Shown: positions 1 through 6,257 of the stretch, piece after piece
Layout: each line of letters begins with the position of its first letter
Numbering within the stretch: the stretch's first letter is position 1
Assembly (NCBI GenBank): GCA_937124525.1
Contig: CAKZLA010000214.1
Coordinates: forward strand, 1 to 8,515
Length of the DNA stretch: 8,515 nucleotides
Direction of reading: 5' to 3'
Source: an uncultured Desulfobacterium sp.
GTDB taxonomy: Bacteria > Desulfobacterota > Desulfobacteria > Desulfobacterales > Desulfobacteraceae
Program-made: the position numbers and the translations under genes
Notes under the pieces: model-generated
What the model was told of the DNA's origin: nothing
What the model saw: the letters and a program-made list of their open reading frames with translations, nothing else
Database searches by the model: none

Positions 1-74
1 AAATGTCGGGGGTTTTATCACATCTTTAACCGGACAAGATAATTGTCGTCATCGGCCAAGGTAATTGTCGCACA
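1..74 (-). mobile_element. Candidate end of an IS21-like insertion sequence (partial)
   Basis: Two near-identical 14-bp direct repeats, CAAGATAATTGTCG (35-48) and CAAGGTAATTGTCG (57-70), lie 22 bp apart with 13 of 14 bases matching. On the minus strand the block starts with TGTGCGACAATTACC at 74 and runs off the window. Repeated subterminal motifs next to a TG-type tip are typical of IS21-family ends, where IstA binds multiple terminal repeats. The block falls inside the C-terminal reading frame of a zinc-ribbon protein and ends that frame within 60 bases, as an insertion would. The rest of the element, the opposite end and any target duplication lie outside the window, so the family assignment is an inference from repeat style. 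Confidence 0.42.
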
Positions 75-995
75 ATATTCAAGGGCTCCATTTAAACTTT
101 GACTGAAAAGAAGCATACTCCGTAGCACAGTACCGATAATATCGATGGAAAAATGTTTTTCTCGCGGAATAAAGCTTGGTAGTAACGAGAATTTTTGTCC
201 ACAATCACTGCACTCCACCATGCGGATCCGGAATTCTTCTTTGTGTCCTCCCGGCACAACAATTTTACGGGGGCATTTACGAAAACCTTTCATGTTGTAG
301 ATACCTCGACACCTGCATCCTGGCTTGTGAGCGCTATCTTGTTGATAATGCTTTAAATTTTCAACAACCTCACGCCGAAATCTATTTTTATCTTCCACAA
401 GATCATGATACTTTTGTAAGTCTTGCCAGGGAAAAACAAAGCTCTTTCTACCTCTTTGAGACAAAATGATTTTGCGGTGTCGCTCTTTTTGAGCCCTCAA
501 AAGACTCTTTTCAAGTGATTCCGCAAGCGCCTTCTTTATTTCATCATTGATTTGAGTATCAGGCTCTTCCAACTTATCAGCATACTCTACCAAATGATCA
601 AGCATTTCTCTTATGGAGCGTTGGATACTTGCTTGCTGTTTTTGTCGAAGCGTTTTCCTTTCCTTTTTTTTGCCCGGTGAATACTGACTCGTTTCTATCA
701 AAATAGAAACTTGATCGGCAATTCCTGCTATAAAAATAGCCAGAGATTCCTGAAAAGTCTGGATACCGCTAAAAACTTTATAATCTTTAGCCCAGGTGCG
801 AAGCCAAGATATGGTTGAAAGAATTTCAAAATAAATCTCAGGATATTGCTTTTTGCCATACCAACGCTGCCTTGCCAAGCGTTCAAGTGTTTTTTCGAGC
901 ATGGTCAAACACCGGAAAAAATTGCTCAATACTTGTGCGTTTTCATCAGATATTTTTTGCTGTTCATGCTGTGGTTTTTCCTTTACAATGCTCAT
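18..995 (-). pseudogene. Zinc-ribbon transposase-like protein, C-terminus truncated by IS insertion
   Basis: The frame encodes 325 residues. The first 215 or so are charged and helical, with Lys/Arg/Glu-rich stretches (about 105-175). They are followed by a probable zinc-binding segment with Cys227, Cys229, Cys241, Cys262 and Cys265 (CxC, then CP, then CxxC), and by a short hydrophobic helical part (about 283-306). This layout resembles the N-terminal half of transposases that carry a zinc ribbon before the catalytic domain, but no DDE catalytic domain is present. Residues 308-325 are encoded by the repeat block at 1-74, so the native protein probably continued past Tyr307. The ATG at 995 is supported by AAGGAG eight bases upstream, and that site is buried in a long leader inverted repeat. 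A decayed paralogue of its 5' end lies at 1247-1453, which argues for a mobile gene. I do not recognise the exact family; a host gene of unknown function is the alternative. Confidence 0.55.
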
Positions 996-1046
996 ATTAT
1001 TATCTCCTTATTTAAATTAATTTAAATGGTGTTAGGAGATAATAAT
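996..1046 (-). promoter_or_regulatory. Leader hairpin masking the Shine-Dalgarno of the transposase-like gene
   Basis: A perfect 13-bp inverted repeat, ATTATTATCTCCT (996-1008) and AGGAGATAATAAT (1034-1046), encloses a perfect 18-bp palindrome, ATTTAAATTAATTTAAAT (1010-1027). In the minus-strand transcript the 3' arm contains the ribosome-binding sequence AGGAG and ends at the base just before the ATG. Folding would therefore hide the translation start. The same architecture recurs at 1354-1400 upstream of the decayed second copy. Some insertion sequences (IS10 and IS50 are the known cases) use such hairpins to block translation from transcripts entering from outside. That role here is inferred. 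Confidence 0.6.
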
Positions 1047-1047
1047 C

Positions 1048-1080
1048 ATTTATTCCAGCATTTTAAACCAGGTCAGCACT
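1048..1080 (-). promoter_or_regulatory. Possible promoter of the transposase-like gene
   Basis: On the minus strand CTGACC (plus 1069-1074) is followed about 16 bases later by AATAAA. The second copy has TTGACC at the equivalent place, also about 16 bases before AATAAA, so these hexamers are kept in both diverged copies. A start just downstream would begin the transcript close to the upstream arm of the leader hairpin. The -10 match is poor, so this is a weak call based mainly on conservation between copies. Confidence 0.25.
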
Positions 1081-1089
1081 TGTAGTGCT
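1075..1089. repeat. 6-bp inverted repeat near the element tip
   Basis: AGCACT (1075-1080) and AGTGCT (1084-1089) are perfectly complementary around a 3-base centre. It lies just inside the outer limit of similarity between the two element copies, which ends at about CTTATCCG (1088-1095). The second copy keeps only part of the symmetry, so it could be a binding site specific to this copy or chance. Confidence 0.3.
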
Positions 1090-1095
1090 TATCCG

Positions 1096-1246
1096 GTTTT
1101 TTATATTACCAGATAGGATTAAAAGAGATCTGTCAATATTTTACCCAAAAATGAGCCATTTTTTTTGTAAAGCGTGCCACACTTTACTAACATGCACTAT
1201 GAACAGGCATCTCAAGGTTTTAACGCTACCATGAGGTGGTGATATA
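1096..1246. other. Spacer between the two element copies, no recognisable gene
   Basis: This stretch of about 150 bp is AT-rich and has stops in all frames. It includes a run of T (about 1159-1167). I see no repeat of either element copy in it and no coding signal. It is probably flanking DNA or eroded element sequence. Confidence 0.4.
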
Positions 1247-1354
1247 CTGCTTTGCCAGACGTTCAAATTTTTTCTTCAGCATGGTCAAACAGCTAACAAA
1301 ATTATTCAATATTTTTTGCTGCCCATTTTGAAAAATTTCTTCTATTCTGCTCGT
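1226..1354 (-). pseudogene. Decayed 5' fragment of a second transposase-like gene
   Basis: Read on the minus strand from 1354, the frame parallels the N-terminus of the intact-start copy. The shared segments are QQKI, then LNNF against LSNF, then CLTML, then ERLA followed by Lys/Arg and Gln. The codon at the start position is ACG (1352-1354) in place of ATG, with GGAG still upstream. Relative to the other copy it lacks 21 nt in frame (seven residues after QQKI). Similarity ends at about 1247, and the frame stops at TAG (1226-1228) after some 42 codons. The loss of the start codon and the truncation mark it as dead. Its divergence from the neighbouring copy, at roughly one third of positions in the best-aligned stretch, points to a separate older insertion, not a recent duplication. 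Confidence 0.62.
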
Positions 1355-1453
1355 ATTATCTCCTTTTTTAAAATTTTAAAATTTAGATCTGGTGATAATA
1401 ATAACGCTTTATTTCAGGAGCTTAAGAGAGGTCAACACTTATAGGCTTATCCG
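1247..1453 (-). repeat. Repeat copy B: diverged 5' end of the same element
   Basis: This is the counterpart of 867-1095, 22 bp shorter mainly because of the 21-nt coding deletion. It includes the leader, a hairpin-like pair TATTATCTCC (1354-1363) and GGTGATAATA (1391-1400) with nine of ten complementary positions, a central 14-bp palindrome AAATTTTAAAATTT (1371-1384), and the outer edge GCTTATCCG (1445-1453). Confidence 0.62.
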
Positions 1454-1536
1454 AATGAAATGTATTGAACTCATGGCTGTTATTCCTTTGGCCTTTGCTC
1501 TTTTGACCATATCCTGTCACCGACCAGCCCTCCCCG

Positions 1537-2433
1537 CTAAAGTCCTCCTTTTTGGGAAAACAGGGTCAGGCTGGTGATGTGATCAATGAGGCATTGAAAT
1601 TTTTTCAGGTGTACATTCCGAGGTTTAAGATAGATATTGATGTGATCATTCAATATATCCAGCTCCGGGAACAATCCCACAAGACGTCCCTGGGCAAGCT
1701 CCCTCAAAACCGCGTAACGGGGAACAAATCCCACCCCCATATTACAGAGGGCAGCATTGATCATTCCCCGGACATGATTGATCCGGGTAACACGATCGAA
1801 CAATACCTGCTGCCCCTGGGGAAACGCATGGATAAAATTACGCCACCAGGAAAGTTCCTCGTCCTGTGAAAAAACATTGCACCGGGCAAGATCTTTGACG
1901 GTTGTTATGTGATGGTGTTCCAGATAGCGAGGAGAGGCAATCACGACATACTCTTCCCGGAACAGTGTGATACTCTCAAGATCCGGTCTTACATGGGGTT
2001 TGCAATCAATGATGAGATCCAGCTCATCATCCAGAAGGGGCTGGAGCAAGTCATGACTCAGACAGAAATCAATATGTATACCCGGGTATTTTTCAAAAAA
2101 AACTTCCATGCCCTTGATCAGCACACTTACACCGAATTCCACCGTAGATCCCACGCGCACACGTTCCGGATAATTACGTGTTATCATTAATATATCCCGC
2201 ACATTATCCACTTCTGCAAAAATTTTTTGACAGCTTTTAAATAAAATTTTCCCCTCTTCCGTCAAAGCAAAACCATTTCGTTTTTTTTCAACAAGAGTTA
2301 ATCCCATACTCTCTTCCAGATTTTTGATGGCATGGCTGACAGCGGACTGGGTGACACATTGTTTTTCAGCACACCGGGAATAATTTTTTACCTGGGCCAG
2401 CATATAAAATGTATTTAATTTATTTAAATCCAC
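1537..2433 (-). CDS. LysR-family transcriptional regulator
   Basis: This 298-residue protein has the usual LysR length. An N-terminal winged helix-turn-helix spans about residues 3-62, with recognition-helix residues TQSAVSHAIKNLE at 28-40, followed by a linker helix and a periplasmic-binding-protein-like effector domain from about residue 92 to the end. I chose GTG at 2433 because GGGAGG sits seven bases upstream and the protein then begins MDLNKLNTF, the normal family start. The ATG at 2439 is only one base from the same site, and a TTG at 2529 has no ribosome-binding site. The gene is divergent from pruA across 347 bp, so it most likely controls pruA in response to a metabolite such as proline, P5C or an amino-acid relative; the effector is not readable from the sequence. 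It is a cytoplasmic DNA-binding protein. Confidence 0.88.
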   Translation of the reverse strand: MDLNKLNTFYMLAQVKNYSRCAEKQCVTQSAVSHAIKNLEESMGLTLVEKKRNGFALTEEGKILFKSCQKIFAEVDNVRDILMITRNYPERVRVGSTVEFGVSVLIKGMEVFFEKYPGIHIDFCLSHDLLQPLLDDELDLIIDCKPHVRPDLESITLFREEYVVIASPRYLEHHHITTVKDLARCNVFSQDEELSWWRNFIHAFPQGQQVLFDRVTRINHVRGMINAALCNMGVGFVPRYAVLRELAQGRLVGLFPELDILNDHINIYLKPRNVHLKKFQCLIDHITSLTLFSQKGGL

Positions 2434-2564
2434 TAACATTCCTCCCACACAGGCCTGTGATTCTATCCCGATAATCTCCAGAGATTCAAAATGAGCACTG
2501 ATTTTTTGATAAAAAACGGGTCCTTTCAAAAATGTCCGTTTGCCGCAAACCCTATCCTTCCTGT

Positions 2565-2612
2565 TGATATCATATATGAAATAAATTCAATTACAATATG
2601 AATATTATGAAT
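2565..2612. promoter_or_regulatory. Candidate LysR-type operator cluster
   Basis: This AT-rich palindrome cluster lies between the divergent genes. The best element is ATTCA-N9-TGAAT (2585-2603), close to the T-N11-A style of LysR sites. It is accompanied by TGATATCA (2565-2572) and a further TGAAT (2608-2612). The site overlaps the proposed regulator promoter and lies about 55 bp upstream of the proposed pruA start, near the usual LysR recognition position. In AT-rich DNA such palindromes also arise by chance. Confidence 0.33.
2569..2596 (-). promoter_or_regulatory. Candidate promoter of the LysR-type regulator gene
   Basis: Read on the minus strand, TTGTAA (plus 2591-2596) and TATGAT (plus 2569-2574) are separated by 16 bases. 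The predicted start near 2562 would give a leader of about 130 nt before the GTG at 2433. The -35 hexamer overlaps the inverted repeat at 2585-2603, consistent with the negative autoregulation common in LysR regulators. Confidence 0.38.
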
Positions 2613-2642
2613 TTTACTTATCCATTATTTTATGGGTATATA
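2613..2642 (+). promoter_or_regulatory. Candidate pruA promoter
   Basis: TTTACT (2613-2618) and TATATA (2637-2642) are separated by 18 bases, each matching four of six consensus positions. The strength is moderate at best, as expected for an activator-dependent promoter. It would leave a leader of about 130 nt before the pruA start, and I found no structured riboswitch in that leader. Confidence 0.25.
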
Positions 2643-2780
2643 GAAAAAATACATGGTCATAAATTCTCAACATTTACCGATACACAGTGCACCCAATTAA
2701 AATTCAAAATTCAACACCAAACATATAGCATGGGCGTGGTCCCAGGAAATATCAACAAAACAGCCCCAAAGGAGGTTATG

Positions 2781-4412
2781 ATGTCCAACGCCATTTATCA
2801 GATCGCACAACCAGAAACTGCAAAACTTCTTTCTTATCTGCCGGGAAGTGATGAAAAAAAGCGACTTAAAGAACGCATTGCTCAAATGAAGTCGGCTCCC
2901 ATTGAGATTCCGCTGATCATCAATGGTAAAGAGGTCAGAACCGGGCGCACCGGAACATGTATTATACCCCACAACCACTCACACGTACTGGCCACCTATC
3001 ACATGGCAGGCCCCCAGGAGATGGAAATGGCCATTGAGGCATCCCTTGCTGCCAAAAAAACATGGGAAGCCACCTCCTGGGAACATCGTCTGGCTGTTTT
3101 TTTAAAAGCCGCAGAACTCATTGATGGTCCCTGGCGGGAGATCCTCAATGCCGCCACCATGCTGGGGCAAGGCAAAAGCGTTTACGAATCAGAGGCAGAG
3201 GCCTCATGTGAACTAATGGATTTTTTCCGGTTTGGCAGTTATTTTGTGAAACAGATCATAGAAGAGCAGCCCAAGGCCGTGCAGGGAGTGTTTAATCGCA
3301 TGGAATATCGTCCCCTGGAGGGATTTGTCCTTGCCGTGACCCCCTTTAATTTCACTGCCATTGGGGGGAACCTGCCATCGGCTCCGGCCATGTCTGGAAA
3401 TACCGCCATCTGGAAACCGGCCTCCACGGCTGTTTTTTCCAATTACTATGTCATGAAACTGCTGATGGAAGCCGGATTGCCCGATGGGGTGATTAACTTT
3501 GTTCCTGGCCCTGGCAGCGTGATCGGCCCCATTGCCATGGATCATCCCATGCTTGCTGGCATCCATTTCACGGGTTCCACAGCCACCTTTAATAATATGT
3601 GGCGCACGGTGGCTGGGAATATGGAAAAATATCGCAGCTATCCCAGAATTGTGGGGGAAACCGGAGGAAAGGATTTTCTTTTTGCCCATGCTTCGGCGGA
3701 TGTTGATGCGGTGGTACATGCCATCATCGGCGGGTCCTTTTCATACCAGGGACAGAAATGTTCAGCCACTTCCAGGGTATACATTCCCCGGAGTATCTGG
3801 GAAGAGGTACAAAAGGGATTGATTGAAGAGACAAAGGATCTCAAACCCGGAAATGTGGAGGATTTCAGCAACTATATGGGTGCCGTCATTGACAAGACAT
3901 CCTTTAATAACATCAAATCCTACCTTGATGTGGCTGAAAAATCGCCGGAAGCCGAAATTATCATTGGGGGAAAGTGCAACGATACAATTGGTTATTTTGT
4001 GGACCCCACGGTGATCGTCACCACCAATCCCCACTTTAAAACCATGGAAGAGGAGATTTTTGGTCCGGTGGTGACCATTTACGTATATTCCGACGAAGAC
4101 TTTGAGTCGGCCCTGGACATGTGCGAATCCACCTCTCCCTATGCCCTCACCGGTTCCATTTTTGCCCGGGATCGTCTGGTGATTGCGGCCATGGAAAAAC
4201 GATTGACCTATGCTGCCGGCAACTTCTATATTAATGATAAAACAACGGGGGCCTATGTGGGGCTCCAGCCCTTTGGCGGTTCCAGGGCCTCGGGAACAAA
4301 TGAAAAGGTGGGAAGCAAACACAATACTTCCCGGTGGATGATTCCCCGGAGCATTAAAGAGAATTATAATCCTGCCAAGGATTACAGACTTCCCCTGATG
4401 CAGGAATCCTGA
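2781..4412 (+). CDS. pruA: L-glutamate gamma-semialdehyde (1-pyrroline-5-carboxylate) dehydrogenase
   Basis: This 543-residue NAD-dependent aldehyde dehydrogenase of the ALDH4/P5CDH type oxidises glutamate-5-semialdehyde to glutamate, the last step of proline (and ornithine/arginine) catabolism in the cytoplasm. Visible landmarks are the substrate/cofactor Asn190 in TPFNFT, the FTGS motif at 263-266, the general base Glu293 in GETGGKD, the nucleophile Cys327 in GQKCSA, EIFGPV at 425-430 and PFGGS at 497-501. The length and the extra N-terminal stretch fit the stand-alone P5CDH family, with no proline dehydrogenase domain as in PutA. The start is the second of two adjacent ATGs, five bases after AAAGGAGG (2768-2775). 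The frame is open upstream to 2598, but that part lacks a ribosome-binding site. The gene is divergent from a LysR regulator and ends in a terminator-like hairpin 66 bases past its stop. Confidence in family is high; physiological source of substrate is unknown. Confidence 0.93.
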   Translation: MSNAIYQIAQPETAKLLSYLPGSDEKKRLKERIAQMKSAPIEIPLIINGKEVRTGRTGTCIIPHNHSHVLATYHMAGPQEMEMAIEASLAAKKTWEATSWEHRLAVFLKAAELIDGPWREILNAATMLGQGKSVYESEAEASCELMDFFRFGSYFVKQIIEEQPKAVQGVFNRMEYRPLEGFVLAVTPFNFTAIGGNLPSAPAMSGNTAIWKPASTAVFSNYYVMKLLMEAGLPDGVINFVPGPGSVIGPIAMDHPMLAGIHFTGSTATFNNMWRTVAGNMEKYRSYPRIVGETGGKDFLFAHASADVDAVVHAIIGGSFSYQGQKCSATSRVYIPRSIWEEVQKGLIEETKDLKPGNVEDFSNYMGAVIDKTSFNNIKSYLDVAEKSPEAEIIIGGKCNDTIGYFVDPTVIVTTNPHFKTMEEEIFGPVVTIYVYSDEDFESALDMCESTSPYALTGSIFARDRLVIAAMEKRLTYAAGNFYINDKTTGAYVGLQPFGGSRASGTNEKVGSKHNTSRWMIPRSIKENYNPAKDYRLPLMQES

Positions 4413-4456
4413 AGCTGGAAATCATCCGATAATTATCCAACATGAGGGCATGTGGA

Positions 4457-6235
4457 TCATGCGGGAATGGAGAGTGTAAAGGCCGTACCCCGGCCTTTTT
4501 CACTGTTTACTCTCACCTTACCATGGTGGTATTGAACAATGTGCTTGACAATGGCAAGCCCTAGGCCCGTACCCCCTTCATTGCGGGTTCTTGCCTTATC
4601 CACCCGGTAAAAACGGTTGAAAATTTTGGGCAGATGGGCCGACTCAATGCCATGACCATTGTCTTTAATTACAATTTTCACTTCTTGGTCTTTTTTAAGG
4701 ACCTGTATATTTATATTTGTTTCATGGGGCGTATATTTAACGGCGTTGTCCAGAAGATTTAAAATGGCCTGTTCCATGAGAAGGGGATCCACCGGAGCGC
4801 AAAGATCTTCTGGGCAGTCAATGGTGATGGTCATTTGTTTTTCTTCTGCCTGGGCATGACAGGTGTGCACAGCGCCCTGTATCAATGTGGCAATGTCCTG
4901 ATCCTCAAATTCAACATCGGTTCCCTGGAGCCGTTCAAGCCGGGATAATGCCAGAAGATCATTGATAAGAGCCACCATGCGGTTAACATTCTTCTCAATA
5001 ATTTTCAGGAAATTATCACATGCTTCAGGATCATTGCGGGTCATCATCTCCTGCAAAGTTTCAATAAATCCTTTTATTGCCGTAAGCGGGGTCTGGAGTT
5101 CATGGGATACATTGGCGGCAAAATCCTTGTGCATGGTTTCAAGGCGACGCAGCCGTGTAATATCATGGAAAATAATCAAGGTGCCCATGCGAATGTTTTC
5201 GGCATCGTAAAGGGCTGTGGAATGGATGTTTAAAATCAAATCTCCATTTCCTGACAGCGCGATATCTTCTTCCACGGGCTCATGGGTGGCCAATGCCTGC
5301 TGGATGAATTTTTCCAGGGCCATGTTTCTGACAATTTCCAATATATATCGGGCCTTGAGCTTTGAGACTGAAAATCCGAATACCCTTGCAGCAGCTGCAT
5401 TTATGGTGATGATGCGTTCCTCATTGTCAATGGCAATCACCCCCTCTTGCATACTCGAATGCACGGCCTCAAGCTCCATGGTGCGACTTTTAAGGCTTGT
5501 GATTTTTTCATCAAGATTTTCTGCCATGTGATTCATGGTCAGGGCAAGCTCAGATAGTTCTTCGGAGTCTGGGATGGCCAGACGTGCCTCCAGGTTTCCC
5601 CTGGCAAATGACAGAGCGCTTTTTTTCATCTGTTCAACAGGATGGGTAATTCTCCTGGATACGAATAAACTGGCAATGGCCGCCGCCATAATCGTTAAGA
5701 ACAGGGCAATAAAAACATTGTTCCGGATGGCTTTGATTTTTTCGTCAATGCTGGAGATGGAAACTGCGGTGCGAACAACGGCAATCACCCGTTGATCTGC
5801 CATCACAGGAAGCGCTATGTACATCATGGTCTGGTTCAGTGTGGCACTGTATCTGATGGAGATTCCCTTTTGCCGTTTTAATGCCGTCATGATTTCAGGT
5901 CGTTTCATATGATTTTCCATGATCATGGTCTCACCAAAGGAGTCACCAATAACCCTCCCCGAGGGGAGCATCACAGTTACCCGTGTACCTGTTGACTCAC
6001 CAATTTCCTTGCACTGGGCATCAATGTAACCGATGCGGTCGTAATTTTCGCCCAGGAGATCGGCAAATTGATGTTGCAGCATTTTTGCCCGGATGGTCAG
6101 CTCTTTTTCAGAATTTTCCAGAAAAATTGTTTTAAAGTAACGGCTGGACCAGGAGGTCACGGCCAGGAGCGACAACACGGTTATCACCAGGAATGCCGGG
6201 AAAATCTGCCAGATTAATTTTTTTTTCTTGTTCAT
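4457..6235 (-). CDS. phoR: Phosphate-regulon sensor histidine kinase PhoR
   Basis: This 592-residue membrane kinase phosphorylates PhoB when phosphate is scarce. A first membrane helix lies at about 8-28. An extracytoplasmic sensor region (about 30-170) includes a VTVMLPSGRVIGDS strand-turn segment typical of PhoR-like sensors. A second helix (about 174-193) is followed by HAMP (about 194-246), PAS (about 255-360), a HisKA domain with phospho-acceptor His378 in VSHELQTPL, and HATPase_c with Asn493/Asn497 (N box), DNGHG at 525-529 and GGTGLGL at 554-560. I chose the ATG at 6235 because the protein then opens with a basic stretch and the membrane helix, with AAGGG about eight bases upstream. 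A longer frame reaches 6310 but overlaps phoB by more than 50 bases. It follows phoB by 22 bases and is surely co-transcribed. The sensor domain makes it the full-length membrane type. Confidence 0.92.
   Translation of the reverse strand: MNKKKKLIWQIFPAFLVITVLSLLAVTSWSSRYFKTIFLENSEKELTIRAKMLQHQFADLLGENYDRIGYIDAQCKEIGESTGTRVTVMLPSGRVIGDSFGETMIMENHMKRPEIMTALKRQKGISIRYSATLNQTMMYIALPVMADQRVIAVVRTAVSISSIDEKIKAIRNNVFIALFLTIMAAAIASLFVSRRITHPVEQMKKSALSFARGNLEARLAIPDSEELSELALTMNHMAENLDEKITSLKSRTMELEAVHSSMQEGVIAIDNEERIITINAAAARVFGFSVSKLKARYILEIVRNMALEKFIQQALATHEPVEEDIALSGNGDLILNIHSTALYDAENIRMGTLIIFHDITRLRRLETMHKDFAANVSHELQTPLTAIKGFIETLQEMMTRNDPEACDNFLKIIEKNVNRMVALINDLLALSRLERLQGTDVEFEDQDIATLIQGAVHTCHAQAEEKQMTITIDCPEDLCAPVDPLLMEQAILNLLDNAVKYTPHETNINIQVLKKDQEVKIVIKDNGHGIESAHLPKIFNRFYRVDKARTRNEGGTGLGLAIVKHIVQYHHGKVRVNSEKGRGTAFTLSIPA
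4478..4500 (+). terminator. Rho-independent terminator for pruA, inside the phoR coding end
   Basis: AAAGGCCG (4478-4485) and CGGCCTTT (4491-4498) form a perfect 8-bp stem around a 5-base loop, followed on the plus strand by further T residues to 4500. It lies 66 bases after the pruA stop. In the minus direction the hairpin is followed by ACAC, not a T run, so it acts only toward pruA. It overlaps phoR codons for the conserved G-x-G-T-x-F segment near the kinase C-terminus. Confidence 0.62.
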
Positions 6236-6257
6236 GATTTTGACCCTTGATGATGCG

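Larger units (their letters stand above)
867..1095 (-). repeat. Repeat copy A: 5' end of the transposase-like element, coding plus leader
   Basis: This stretch aligns in the same orientation with 1247-1453. Anchors include ATGGTCAAAC at 901 and 1281, ATTTTTTGCTG before the start region, TATTATCTCC in the leader, and GCTTATCCG at the outer edge (1087-1095 and 1445-1453). Similarity extends about 100 bp upstream of the start codon and stops sharply at CTTATCCG. This suggests the outer tip of a mobile element, with a terminus near CGGATAAGC read on the minus strand. Confidence 0.65.

Noticed and set aside
176..469. Plus-strand frame opposite the transposase-like gene
   Set aside because: It is an antisense shadow of the minus-strand gene with no ribosome site or recognisable protein features.
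1392..1577. Plus-strand frame of 61 codons next to the element remnant
   Set aside because: It crosses the outer edge of the element remnant and the 3' end of the LysR gene, with no ribosome site, so it is not credible as a gene.
2598..2780. N-terminal extension of pruA by 61 residues
   Set aside because: The frame is open, but there is no ribosome-binding site at 2598, while AAAGGAGG stands at proper spacing before 2781. The resulting 543-residue length fits the family.
3213..3719. Long minus-strand frame opposite pruA (168 codons)
   Set aside because: It lies entirely within the well-conserved pruA gene, and its translation is His/Gly-rich and low in sense, typical of an antisense shadow.
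4428..4437. GATAATTATC palindrome between pruA and phoR as a phoR terminator
   Set aside because: The palindrome is short and AT-rich with no T run behind it, so it is likely chance.
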